A stretch of DNA of 64,000 nucleotides, taken from contig CM077648.1 in assembly GCA_039707465.1 (NCBI GenBank), forward strand, positions 17,977,619-18,041,618, written 5' to 3'. The translations under genes were made by a program, and so were the position numbers. Below, in pieces: positions 32,268-44,321 of the stretch. Numbering within the stretch: position 1 is the first letter of the stretch; every line of letters begins with the position of its first letter. The notes beneath the pieces are model-generated. The model worked only from the letters and a program-made list of their open reading frames with translations, did not search any database and had not been told where the DNA came from. Source of the DNA: Rhabdophis nuchalis. Lineage: Eukaryota; Chordata; Lepidosauria; Squamata; Natricidae.

Positions 32268-35130
32268 ATTTATTTATTTATTTATTTATTTAAATTTATA
32301 TCCCGCCCTTCTCCACAGAGGACCCAGGGCGGCGCACAGGAAATTTAAAAAACATACAAAATACAATAAATATAATTTAAAAAACTATTAAATAAACCTA
32401 TCCTGCGCTAAAACCAAATTTTAAAAACCCAATTTAAAACTATCTAAAAGTCCCCATGGGAGATTAGGCTAGGCCGGCTTGTTGAAACAAATATGTCTTA
32501 AGACATTGGCGGAAGAGGCGGAGGTCGGTGATGGTACGTAATTCAGGGGGCAGGTCATTCCAGAGGGCTGGCCCCGCCACAGAGAAGGCTCTCCCCCTGG
32601 GTGTCGCCAGTCGGCATTGTCCGGCCGACGGCACCCTGAGGAGGCCCTCTCTGTGGGAGCGTATCGATCTAAGGGATGTATGGGGCAGGAGGCGGTCTCG
32701 CATATAACTAGGCCCCGAGCCATGGAGCGCTTTAAAGATAGTTGTCAAAACCTTGAAGCGCACTCAAAAGGCCACAGGAAGCCAATGCAGCTCGCGCAGG
32801 ATCGGTGTTATGTGGGAGCACCTAGTGGCTCCCATAATCACCCGCGCGGCTGCGTTTTGGACTAGCTGTAGCTTTCGAGTGCACCTCAAGGGAAGCCCCA
32901 TGTAGAGAGCATTACAATAGTCGAGTCGGGACGTCACGAGAGCTTGAGTGACTGTGCGAAGGGCAGCCCGGTCCAGTAAGGGGCGCAATTAGCGCATCAG
33001 GCATACCTGATGAAACGCCCCCCTGGCCACGGCTGCCACATGGTCCTCCATGGACAGTCGGGAATCCAGGAGGACACCCAAATTGTGCGCCCTCTCCACG
33101 GGGGCCAGTGTTTCGCCCCCAATGGCCAGAGTTGGAATAATCTGGCTGAACCGGGGTGCCGGAAACCACAGCCACTCAGTCTTGGCAGGGTTGAGCTTGA
33201 GTTTGTTACCACCCATCCAGATCCGTACGGCTTCCAGACACCGGGACAGCACTTCGGCGGCATCGTTGGGGTGGTTTGGGGTGGATATGTACAGCTGGGT
33301 GTCATCAGCGTACAGATGGTACTCCACCCCAAAACCACGGATGATCTCACCCAGCGGCTTCATATATGTGTTGAAAAGGAGGGGCGAGAGGACCGACCCC
33401 TGAGGGACCCCACATAGGAGAGGCCTCGAGGTCGACCTCTGCCCTCCCGTCAACACATATTGCGACCGACCAGAGAGGTAGGATGAGAACCACCACAGAA
33501 CGGTGCCTCCCAGCCCCAACCCCCCCAGTCGGTGCAATAGGATACCATGGTCGATGGTATCAAAAGCCGCCGAGAGGTCTAATAGGACTAGGATAGAGGA
33601 ATAACCTCTATCCCGCGCCCTCCAGAGATCATCAACCAACGCGACCAATGCCGTCTCGGTGCTGTGACCGGGTCGGAAGCCGGACTGGCGCGGGTCTAGA
33701 TAATCAACTTCCTCCAGGTGTCGCGGAAACTGTTGGGCTACCACACTCTCAACAACCTTCACTAAAAAGTGAAGGTTGGAGACCGGACGATAGTTCTCTA
33801 GTAAAGCTGGGTCCAGGGACGGCTTCTTGAGGAGGGGCCTCACTACCGCCTCTTTCAAGATGGCAGGTAAGGACCCCTCACTCAAAGATGCGTTGACAAT
33901 GCCCTGGAGCCAGCCTCGTGTCGTCTCCCAGGATGCCAGTACAAGCCAGGAGGGACACGGATCCAATAAACATGTGGTCGCCCTAAGCTTCCTTGACAGC
34001 CTGTCCATATCCTCGGTGGTAACAAAGTCAAACTCCTCCCAAGAAGGAACCTCAAGACTAGTCTCGGACAGTCCCACAGGACCACTGTCGATGGAGGGTA
34101 GCTCATTCCGAATCCGAGTGATTTTCTCCTGCAGATAAATCCCAAATTCCTCTGCTCGCCCTTGCAGAGGGGCTTCCCGCGGCCTCTGATGGAGGAGGGA
34201 GCGGGTCACCCCAAACAGGGCGGCAGGGCGGTTATCTGCGGATGCAATAAGGGTGGCACAATACTCACGTTTGGCCACTCTTATCGCCACTAAATAAGCC
34301 CTAAAATGGGTTCTCACTAGTGTTCGGTCGGCTTCGGAGCGAGAGGATCTCCATCTGCTCTCTAGGCGTCTCTTGTGGCGCTTCATCCCCCGAAGCTCCT
34401 CAGTGAACCAAGGAGCCTGGGTGATTCGTCGCCGCAAGAGAGGCCGCAAGGGCGCGACTCGGTCCAAGGCCCCCGTGGCCGCACTTAACCATGCGGCCAC
34501 TAGGTCCTCAGTCGAATCGCGGGGCAGGGTCACAGGAATTGGCCCAAGCTCCCTCTGGAACCTTTCCGGGTCCATCAGAAGCCTGGGGCGGAACCATATA
34601 GGAGTGTCCGTTTCCGCTTCCCCGCGGTGGGGTGTAGCGATTGGAAAGTCCAGCCGAAGGAGAGCGTGATCTGTCCATGACAAGGGAGTGATGACTAGAT
34701 CCCCTATTCCCAGATCACGACTCCACTGTCCCGAGACAAAGATGAGATCCAGTGTGTTCCCCCCCTCGTGAGTGGGGCCTAAAACTACCTGGGTCAGGTC
34801 CATGGCCGTCATGGAGGCCATGAACTCCCGAGCTACTCCAGAGGCTTCGCCTGCCAACGGCAAGTTAAAGTCCCCCATGACTACCAGTCTGGGGGTCTCA
34901 ACTGCCGCCTCGGCTATCACCTCTAGGAGCTCGGGCAGGGCTGTTGTTGCATAGCGAGGAGCCAGGTATACAACTAACATGCCCAACTGCCTCCCTAGGC
35001 CCCATCTCACGCAGAGAGATTCACACCCGGTTGTCTGGGGGACCGTGGTCTCCTTCGGCTCAAGACCTTCCTTTACGATAATCGCCACCCCCCCACCCCT
35101 CCCTAGGGCCCTAGGCTGATGAAAAGCACG
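32268..35130 (-). mobile_element. L2-like LINE, nearly full RT-bearing copy
   Basis: The minus-strand element runs from a 5' truncation inside the endonuclease (about 35130, abutting a Penelope fragment) to its 3' tail. The tail comprises the (TTTA)n-type run at 32270-32290, the complement of 'TATATCCCGCCCTTCTCC', and the 3' UTR. The whole C-terminal two thirds of ORF2 is collinear. It supplies the reference for the short L2 tails at 4.9, 28.1, 43.7, 44.5, 56.8 and 57.7 kb. Confidence 0.95.
32464..35130 (-). pseudogene. L2-like LINE ORF2: endonuclease (partial) and reverse transcriptase with two nonsense codons
   Basis: The open frame enters from the truncated end (RAFHQPRALGRGGGVAIIV) and runs unbroken to a stop at 32989-32991. 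Numbered from the Val codon at 35088, endonuclease motifs are GDFNLPL (72-78), THEGGNTLDLIF (106-117) and a TDH where SDH is usual (139-141). RT motifs are LLDLSAAFDTIDH (502-514), CGVPQGSVLSPLLF (559-572) and YADD (593-596, bases 33301-33312). After the TAA the same frame continues for 74 codons to a TGA at 32764-32766, then about 99 more codons to 32464. Both stops sit where relatives have sense codons (Q at the first, R or Q at the second). No frameshift is needed across about 870 residues. It is inactive but young. Confidence 0.93.
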
Positions 35131-35131
35131 G

Positions 35132-35320
35132 TAACCTTCTCAGTCATCCAGGTCATGGTTGTCCCAAAGGTGCTTTTTCAGGAGGCAACTGGACTTCCTT
35201 GTTTTTTCTTTTGAAGATGTTTTGCTTCTCATCCAAGAAGCTTCTTCAGCTCTGACAGGACAGTGGGGAATGGAAGGATTTATATTTCTTGCAGACAGCT
35301 GGTCATTTGCATCCTTTTAA
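35132..35320 (-). mobile_element. Penelope-like element terminal repeat fragment
   Basis: On the minus strand: 'AGAGCTGAAGAAGCTTCTTG', 'GATGAGAAGCAAAACATC', then 'CACCTTTGGGACAACCATGA' and 'CCTGGATGACTGAGAAG'. It matches the Penelope 3' block at 26860-26945 and the inverted piece at 25868-25930. It directly abuts the L2 truncation point. Confidence 0.7.
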
Positions 35321-35599
35321 ATGCATCCATTTGCATCCAATTTGGGATGTTGGAGCATCCCAAATTGTATACCTTTCAGACTACCTTCTATTATGCATAG
35401 CATAATTAATTATATGCTTCTGCTTGACCCTTTGCATTACCTTTGCGTTCTGCAACTGTCCTGGGTATATTCAAAAGAAATGGGTGCTTATGCAAATGAG
35501 AGAAGTCTTAACTTTATCTCCTGGGGGCCCTCATTGATGGCCAAAAAAATCAGGCCTATATACTTACCAGAGCCCTTCAGTGTGGTCTTTAATGTAGAG

Positions 35600-35825
35600 C
35601 AGGGGTAGTCAACCTTTTTATATCTACCGCCCACTTTTGTATCTCTGTTAGTAGTAAAAATTTCTAATCGCCCACCGGTTCCACAGTAATGGTGATTTAT
35701 AAAGTAGGGAAGACAATTAAATTTAAAAAAGGAAAGTGCTTCAGTATCGGACAAAACCCCTTCCACCCACCACGAAAGCTGGAACACACACTAGTGGGCG
35801 GTAGGGACCAGGTTGACTACCACTG
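35600..35825 (-). mobile_element. hAT MITE, GTAGTCAACC family, perfect TSD
   Basis: Ends CAGGGGTAGTCAACC and GGTTGACTACCACTG, exact 8-bp duplication ATGTAGAG at 35592-35599 and 35826-35833. It is the reverse-orientation counterpart of 3945-4164; the CACTAGTGGGCG block lies near the right end here and near the left end there. Confidence 0.93.
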
Positions 35826-35833
35826 ATGTAGAG

Positions 35834-36342
35834 GTTAAAACCAGACAAACCGAATTCAGAAATAAATTCTCCTGCTCCAAACTGAAGAGGTTCGTGTGCC
35901 ATCTTGATTTACATAGCGAGTTTGTTTGTTTTTTCACAATAGCTAGCATACCAATACAGAAGCAGGCAGAGGGATAATTATGCAAGCATTATGCAGGTAT
36001 CTCTCACGCTGGGAAAGATATGAAAGAGTGAGAACTTGACTGATAATTCAGAATCAAATGAAGCATGGATCCAGAGAAGCAAACATAGTCCACGACAGTC
36101 CAAGAATAGGGAGGGCAGCCAGCCAATTCAGTGAGGATGAACTGAAACTCAGAAAGTAAGGATGCAGAAACGAAGATTTGAGATTGGCAACTTGCTCCCA
36201 CCAAAGGATCAGATGTTGATGGTTGTGTTTGAAAAGGGGAGACATGGGCATGTCTCAGTAATGCGCCCTGGCATCTTTGCCTCTTGAGGGGCTGAGAAGA
36301 GGGTTTTCATTGGTGCTCCAAAGCTGCCAAGGTGTCCTGAAC
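35834..36342. other. Unassigned
   Basis: No recognisable family or coding signal. Confidence 0.45.
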
Positions 36343-36344
36343 TA

Positions 36345-36718
36345 CTGTATTTTTTGGAGTATAAGACGCACCTTTTTCCCCTAAAAAAAGAGGGTGAAAA
36401 TCTGGGTGCGCCTTATACACTGAATACAGCATTTTTGCCCTCCCGAAATCCTGCACCCGCACATCCCGTTTTTAGCAAAAATGGGCATGCGGAGGATTTG
36501 GGAGGCCTGCAAAGTGCTGCTGTGGGCTGGGGGGGGGGGGAGCAAAAATGAGTTTGCTCTCCTGCAGCCCCCAGGAGCACTTTGCAGGCCTCTTAAATTT
36601 TCTGCATGCCCCAATTTACACTCATTTGCAGAGTGCAATTTTTTTTTAAAAAAAATTACCTCTTCAAAATCTTGGCATGTCTTATACTCCGGTGTGTCTT
36701 ATAGTCCGAAAAATATAG
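36345..36718. mobile_element. TA-flanked MITE 'A', copy 4
   Basis: Ends CTGTATTTTTTGGAGTATAA and TTATAGTCCGAAAAATATAG, TA at 36343-36344 and 36719-36720. The interior differs from copies 1-3 in the GGCCTGCAAAGTGC / GCACTTTGCAGGCC inverted pair around a G-run at 36529-36541. Confidence 0.88.
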
Positions 36719-36879
36719 TAGGTACTCTGCCCGCCCTGATGATGATGATGGGTTTTGTTTTGTTTTTGCTCTGTCAAATCAAGGTGATTGACAGTCTTGA
36801 CAGGATCAGGCCTTTCTACTCAGTTTTTGATGCTGAGGTTGCTGGATCTGTAATGTCAATTAACAGCTTGAAGTAGCAT

Positions 36880-37060
36880 TCAAAGTAATCTGCCAATACA
36901 GAGAAAAATAATGTAATGCAGTTGGAACCTTTTGAGAACAGTGTCACATACAGCATATTGTGGTAATCTAAACTGGACGTAAACAAGGCATGTGCCATGC
37001 TGGCACTTTTCCTAGATTGGGTCACATCTGCTTGATTGTTCTAAATTTGTATAAAGTGCA
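36880..37060 (-). mobile_element. Ancient L2-like fragment
   Basis: Plus text 'ATTGTGGTAATCTAAACTGG', 'AACAAGGCATGTGCCATG' corresponds to the antisense of the L2 'SRLDYCN' region seen intact at 32.9 kb and 44.8 kb. Heavily decayed; limits uncertain. Confidence 0.45.
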
Positions 37061-37345
37061 TTGGGCAACTGACAGCACTTGCAGAGTATTTCCAGAGTGA
37101 ATATCTGTCTTGCATTTTTGGGGAGGTTCCAATTTCATAATAACTCTCCAGATTTGTGTTGCCGATTTCTGCCAGTTCAGGGACTTACTTAGTGCATAAA
37201 TTCAAGTGAGACTTTAAGTATTGATTCATAAAATCTCTTAGTCACTAGAATGTACATCTCTTCCTTTTTTTCTTATACCAGTCACTAGAACATATATCCT
37301 TGTTTTGTTTGTTAGAGTATTTTTTTTCCTATGAATTTAAGCAGT

Positions 37346-37705
37346 CAGTGGTGGGATTCAGCCAGTTCGCACCTATTCAGGAGAACGGGATGTTAACTTT
37401 CTAAGCAGTTTGGAGAACTGGTTGTTGGAAGAAATCTCATTTTGTTTGTTTTCCACTTTGCAGGGCTAATCCTGTAAGGAAGGCAGGAAGGAAACATTCT
37501 GGTGTTGTTTCTAGCCTAATCTTTATTGCCCTGCTTACAGAAATTGCCTCTATATTACATTGTAACAGCTAAGGCGAAGTGCCCATCCATGTGAGTGACA
37601 TTGAGTTGGCCATCCCCACCCGGTCACATGCCCACTAAGCCCTGCCTACTCAGCTGGTCATTAAGGCAGAGAACTGGTTGCTAAATTATTTGAATCCCAC
37701 CACTG
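37346..37705. mobile_element. hAT MITE (CAGTGGTGGG family)
   Basis: Ends CAGTGGTGGGATTCAGCC and TTTGAATCCCACCACTG. The flanks TAAGCAGT (37338-37345) and TAAGCAAT (37706-37713) match at 7 of 8 positions. Bases from about 37424 to 37570 ('TGTTGGAAGAAATCTCATTT...') are unlike other members. That block begins like the solo LTRs and may be a separate small insertion. Confidence 0.88.
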
Positions 37706-38271
37706 TAAGCAATGTAGAAATCTGTTACCTATCATATTAACTCAGAATGTGACTTGTTCTTTGCAGAGCATGTTGGATGAAACTCACCTTGAGTTATAAC
37801 ATCATATTTGGCTTAATGTAATGTGCGAATTGATTGTGTTTGATGCAGTAAACCATGACTAAATCTTGTGGCTTATAATATGTTATGATTTTAATTCTGA
37901 TCACGCATGGTTTAGCATTTCCCTGCAAGATTAGCCCAAGTTATACAGAATTTGCTTCATGTCACACAGATACACCAAAATGTTTGCTGTGTTAGCAGGA
38001 AAGAAGATGTATTTGGGTGGCAATTATTGCATACTGCTCGTCCATGACTTACAATCAAAATTGGGAGCAGAATTTCCATTACTAAGCAAGGCAATTGTTA
38101 AGTGAAGTCACGTTCTATTTTATGACCTTTTTTGCCACAGTTATTAAGTGAATCATGCTGGGAAAGTCGCAAAGGATAGTCTCTCTGTCTTTGGGTTTTT
38201 TTAATGGGGTAGCACATTTTTAGCGAATTTTTAGCACAGGGTTGGTTTAATTGTTTTTTATGAAATGTATG

Positions 38272-40493
38272 TATTACAATACAATACAATAGCAGAGTTG
38301 GAAGGGACCTTGTAGGTCTTCTAGTCCAACCCCCTGCATGGGCAGGAATCTTATACCATTTCAGACAAATGGCTGTCTAACATCTTTTTAAAGACTTCCA
38401 GGGTTGGGGCATTCACAACTGCTGGAGGCAAGCTGTTCCAGAGGTTAATTGTTCTTACTGTTAGGAAATTTCTCCTTAGTTCTAAGTTGCTTCTCTCCTT
38501 GGTTAGTTTCCACCCATTGCTCCTTGTCCTGCCCCCAGGTGTCTTGGAGAAAAGTTTGACTCCCTCTTCTTTGTGGCACCCTCTGAGATATCGGAACACT
38601 GCTATCATGTCTCCCCTGGTCCTTCTCTTCATCAAACTAGACATACCCAGTTCCTGCAGCCGTTCTTCATATGTCTTAGTCTCCAGTCCTCTAATCATCT
38701 TGGTTGCTCTTCTTTGCACTCTTTCCAGAGTCTCCACGTCTTTTCTACATCGTGGCGACCAAAACTGTATGCAGTATTCCAAGTGTGGCCTTACCAAGGC
38801 ACTATACAGTGGCATTAACACTTCACGCGATCTAGATTCTATCCCTCTGTTGATGCAGCCTAGAACTGTGTTGGCTTTTTTGGCAGCTGCTGCACACTGC
38901 TGGCTCATATTTAAATGGTTGTCCACTAGGATTCCGAGATCCCTCTCACAGTTGCTACTATTGAGCAAGGTACCGCCTATACTGTACTTGTGCATTTGGT
39001 TTTTCTTGCCTATATGTAGGACCTTACTTTTTTCACAATTGAATTTCATTTTATTAGACAGTGCCCAATGTTCAAGTTTGTCTAGATCCTTCTGTATCTT
39101 AAGCCTATCTTCTGGAGTGTTGGCTATTCCTGCCAGCTTGGTGTCGTCTGCGAATTTGATGAGTTCCCCATTTATCCCCTCATCCAAATCGTTGATGAAG
39201 ATGTTAAAGAGTACTGGGCCTAAAACAGAGCCTTGGGGGACTCCACTGCATACTTCCTTCCATGTAGATGCAGTTCCATTGAGGACTACACGTTGAGTGC
39301 GGTTGGTCAGCCAGTTACGAATCCATTTGGTGGTGGTGCTGTCTAACCCACAATTTTCTACTTTATCTAATAGTAGGTTATGGTCTACTTTATCAAATGC
39401 CTTACTGAAGTCCAGGTAAATTATATCAACAGCATTCCTCTGGTCCACTGATTTTGTTACTTTGTCAAAGAATGCAATTAGATTCGTCTGGCATGATCTG
39501 TTTTTGACAAACCCATGTTGGCTTTTGGCTATTACTTTGTTTGCTTCTAGGTTTTCACTTATTTGTTGTTTAATTATCTTTTCCAGAATCTTTCCTGGTA
39601 TTGAGGTCAGGCTGATGGGTCTATAGTTTCCTGGATCTGTTTTTTTTCCTTTTTTGAAGATGGGAACCACATCTGCTCTTTTCCAGTCTTCTGGCAGTTC
39701 CCCGGTGCTCCAGGATCTCTGAAAGATATAGTTCAGTGGTTCTGAGATCTCGTCTGCCAGTTCCTTCAGAACCCTGGGGTGTAATCCATCCGGTCCTGGT
39801 GATTTGAACTCGTCCAGGGCAGAGAGGTGCTCACTTACCATTTTCTTCTCTATTTCAACTTGTGTTCCTAATCTGATATTTGTGGTGCTGTTTTTGATTG
39901 ATTGGACTGTTTTATCCCTTTGTGTAAAGACAGATGCAAAGAAAGAGTTAAATAGTTCTGCTTTCTCCCTGTTGCTTATCATCTTCTTGCCATTTTCTCC
40001 CAGCAGTGGACCAATTGTTTCCTTAACTTTTTTCTTATTTTTAACATGTTGGAAGAAGCTTTTTTTGTTATTTTTTACTTTTTTGGCAAGCCTTTCTTCA
40101 TTGTGAGCCTTAGCTTTCCTCACTTCATCTTTACAGGCTCGGGCTATTTGCTGATATTTTGCCTTGGTTATGTCCCCCTTTTTCCACTTTTTATATTTAT
40201 CCTTTTTGTCTTTCAATTTGTCAGAGAGTTCTTTATGCAGCCATGCTGGTTTCTTTTGGGAACTGTTATTTTTCTTCTTCATTGGTATTGCGCTGGACTG
40301 GGCTTTTATAATCTCATTTTTCAAAATTTCCCAAGCTTCTTGAGTTGTTTTCCCCTTGAGGATTCTCATCCATGGAATCCTTCCCAAGCTCTCTCTGAGT
40401 TTGTTGAAATTAGCTCTCTTGAAGTCTAAGACTCTAGTTTGACTTTGTTCAACTACTTTTGTTTGCATAATGTTGAATTCCAGTATTTTTTGA
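38272..40493 (-). mobile_element. CR1 LINE (inner level), young, 5'-truncated
   Basis: The 3' end is the (ACAAT/TTGTA)n tail at 38272-38290 with a complete CR1 3' UTR. The 5' break lies between endonuclease and RT, near 40493. The element is about 2.2 kb. Its intact frame and near identity to 21140-21888 indicate recent activity of this CR1 subfamily. Confidence 0.95.
38351..40493 (-). CDS. CR1 ORF2 C-terminal two thirds: reverse transcriptase, uninterrupted
   Basis: The open frame of about 715 codons lacks the endonuclease. Apparent residues 1-10 (upstream of 40493) come from antisense L2 tail, so there is no genuine start. Counting from the alternative GTG at 40516: linker TRVLDFKRANF (27-37), lysine-rich connector (75-165), then RT motifs GPDG (241-244), NYRPISLT (297-304), YLDFSKAFDKVDH (367-379), GVPQGSVLGPVLFN (425-438) and FADD (455-458, bases 39143-39154). 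Catalytic Asp residues are 369, 457 and 458. The C-terminal domain holds [16 protein letters not shown] and [17 protein letters not shown] and ends SHLSEMV. The frame encodes an RT domain for target-primed reverse transcription. Without endonuclease and 5' promoter it should be unable to move by itself. Confidence 0.93.
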
Positions 40494-40705
40494 CTGTTTT
40501 TATTCTGCCTGTGCACCGCCCCGGGTCCCTGTGGGGAGAGGGTGCGGTTTAAAAATAAAATTATTATTATTATTATTATTATTATAAATAATAATCACAT
40601 AGCTCCAGAATGCTGTAATTGTCATAAAACTAGTTACTAAGTGTGATAAATTTGATCATGTGACTTTGGGGATGCCGCGACAGTTGTAAGTACTAGGATT
40701 ATGTC

Positions 40706-42156
40706 ATGCTGGCCTGGCCAGGCACTTAGGAAAGAAAAACCCTCGACTCCATGATTGGTTCGCTTTGACTAAATTCAAGTGGTTACGGCATAAGGAAAGC
40801 TGGATCTGAATATTCCCATGCAAAGCTCGTGGTTTTTCCTCTTCCCTGGCTCGCCTTCTTTGATTAGTCCGTCAGTGTCCAATCGCATTTGAGATAGATG
40901 TTTTGGGAACAGTCTTGAGCGTTGGTGCCTCTGCGATGTAGTTTCACATTCCGCTCTCAAGGCTCCGTTTTGATCGACTGGTTTATTCCGGATTGACACG
41001 TCTGACTCCTGTCAGCCTGTCATCCCTCCTGCTGCTTACTTCCTCTTTTCCCCGGTCTCCTTCCTCCCCCTTTCTAGTTTTATGACAGGATGCCAGGTGA
41101 AACGGATTCTGCTGAAGGTGGCAGACCTGACAGAGCAGTTGCAACTTGGTTTGGTGGCTGAATAAATGGTTGTAAGTCACGGATTACTTCAAGAAAGGCC
41201 ATATAGAATGAAGCCTGAAAACGTTTACATGCTAAAAATCTGCTGCTCCGCTCAGTAAAGCTCTTCCAGATGTCTGGATTTTATTTTCTAGGTTTAATAC
41301 ATTCAGCTGTAGATGTTCAGTGGTCATAAGTGGCTGGAACTTGCAGTCAGACGTCTTTAAAGAGTGACTTTGGCTTTTTCTGCAAAAGAGGAGATGCCAC
41401 TCATTCTTCGAAGAATGGGTGAGAGAGTGAGCGGCGCCTATAAACTTTGGTAACATGTTTTTCCGCTCTTTATTAAAACAATTGCTTCAAGTCAATGACA
41501 TTGCATTGTCTCCTGAAAAAGGTGAAGGTGCTTTCTTTTTGAAAAGAAACCAAACATTCTCCAGATTGGGGTATCCATGGAAACAGCAGAGCATTTTGTA
41601 AAAGATGGCCACGTGGGATAGGACACATGCCAGCCGGAGTGATCATGGCAACAGCACTGGGGGGTGGGGGGGGGGAGGTGGGATTGATGAGGGAAGGATG
41701 AAAATGAGGGATAAAGTAAAATAAAATAAAACAAAACAACCAATCACTGGCTAGAATAGCAATTGGCCATTTTGCAAAGGAGATGCTTTGCAAAGTGGTT
41801 CAGCCTGAGAAAAGGACTTTATCAAGGCACTCTCTAGCTTTTGAATGCACGGGTTTATTAACGGCTGCTGTAATCTTAATTCTGCTGGGAAGTCCATTGA
41901 CGTGGATGTTTGTATTGCAAGCATGACATGTATAATTTCAGCTGCTGAACATTCGCTCCCTGGAAGACAGGAAAAATAAATCTTTTCTATTGCACCCCTG
42001 CTCTGTTTTCACATGATGCAGGCAGTGCTATAAGGAAGTTAGCAGCTGAGTTTGATAAAAATGAGATAGATCAACACAAATCGATCCACATCCTTCAGAT
42101 ATTGGTTAAATAGTTCATGGACAAAATTCCTGAGCTAAGTTGACAACACTAGAAGT
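40706..42156. other. Repeat-poor unassigned stretch (1.45 kb)
   Basis: G-rich run at 41660-41682; no exon, transposon or RNA gene recognised. Small frames at 40775-41180 have no resemblance I can name. Confidence 0.5.
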
Positions 42157-42158
42157 TA

Positions 42159-42475
42159 CCATATTTTTCAGAGTATAAGATGCTCCGGAGTATAAGTCAT
42201 GCCTTAGTTTTTGGGGAGGAAAATAAGAAGAAAAAGAATTCTGCCTCTGCCTACCAGCATCCGTGGTATTCAGCTGACACATGGTAACAAGGTGGAGCCA
42301 ATGAATAGGCATAGCAACTAAGTCAGCCAATGAGGGCTATTCAGACTCTGAAATTTGCTGTGTGAGCAACAAGGAGACAAGAAGAAGCCTGGCTTAGCCG
42401 AGAACTGAAAGTGAAACTGCTTTTGTTTTACTTGTATTTACTGCTACCTTGGACAACCTGCTTTTGGGAATGTAT
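42159..42475 (-). mobile_element. TA-flanked MITE 'A', long subfamily, one-ended copy
   Basis: Starts at a TA with CCATATTTTTCAGAGTATAA, then 'CTGACACATGGTAACAAGG' and 'AACTAAGTCAGCCAATGAGG', ending in 'GGACAACCTGCTTTTGG'. It is the reverse complement of the right half of 53237-53879. The other terminus is missing. Confidence 0.8.
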
Positions 42476-42486
42476 TGCACTCTCTA

Positions 42487-42612
42487 AACCAGGCCTCTGA
42501 AATGGTGGCCTACGGGCCAGATATGGCCTGCACAGTCCATGCCCACCCCGGCTCTGCAAAGGCAAAAACATTGCAATACATCACAATACAGTCAATGATT
42601 GACACCCCTGTT
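42487..42612. mobile_element. hAT-like fragment (GGCC...GACACCCCTG end)
   Basis: 'GGCCTACGGGCCAGATATGG', 'CATGCCCACCCCGGCTCTGC' and the end 'TGATTGACACCCCTG' resemble the GGTGTCAAAC hAT family, and 52437-52510 has the same interior. No TSD found. Confidence 0.5.
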
Positions 42613-42775
42613 GTAAACAGTTTACAATGTCAGCATATTGCCCTCAACAATCTGGGCACTCATTTTACCAACCTCAGAAGGATGGAAGGCTGAATCACCC
42701 TTGAGTCCTCTCAGGATCAAACTCCAGGCGGTGGGCAGAGTTTGCCTGCAATGCTGCATTTTAACCACTAGAGCT
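42613..42775 (-). mobile_element. tRNA-derived SINE (same family as 13405)
   Basis: On the minus strand: A-box-like 'CTAGTGGTTAAAATGC', B-box-like 'GAGTTTGATCCTGAG', 'TTCAGCCTTCCATCCTTCTG' and 'GGTAAAATGAGTGCCCAG'. It is truncated before the 3' tail. Confidence 0.7.

Positions 42776-44321
<1,546 letters not shown>

Larger units (their letters stand above)
38184..40586 (+). mobile_element. L2-like 3' tail split by CR1 (middle level)
   Basis: Bases 38184-38271 ('TTTTTAGCACAGGGTTGG', 'TTTAATTGTTTTTTATGAAA') and 40494-40560 ('TTTTATTCTGCCTGTGCACC', 'GGGGAGAGGGTGCGG') form the L2 3' UTR and terminus as seen uninterrupted at 45300-45478. A (ATT)n tail ends at 40586. Orientation is plus, opposite to the CR1 within it. 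Confidence 0.83.
38032..40705. mobile_element. TA-flanked MITE 'B' carrying an L2 tail and a CR1 (outer level of a nest)
   Basis: Left part 38032-38183 has 'CTCGTCCATGACTTACAATC' and 'ATTAAGTGAATCATGC'. Right part 40590-40705 has 'GCTGTAATTGTCATAAA', 'GATCATGTGACTTTGGGGAT' and 'CGCGACAGTTGTAAGTA'. In the uninterrupted copy at 30.4 kb these parts adjoin. Both outer ends are degraded. Confidence 0.82.

Noticed and set aside
32464..35130. Host gene reading of the 700-codon minus-strand frame
   Set aside because: Endonuclease GDFN and RT YADD motifs, a LINE 3' tail and several truncated relatives in the window identify a retrotransposon.
38487..39296. 269-codon plus-strand frame
   Set aside because: It is the antisense of the CR1 RT C-terminus; the same antisense frame occurs at 21022-21669 opposite another CR1 copy.
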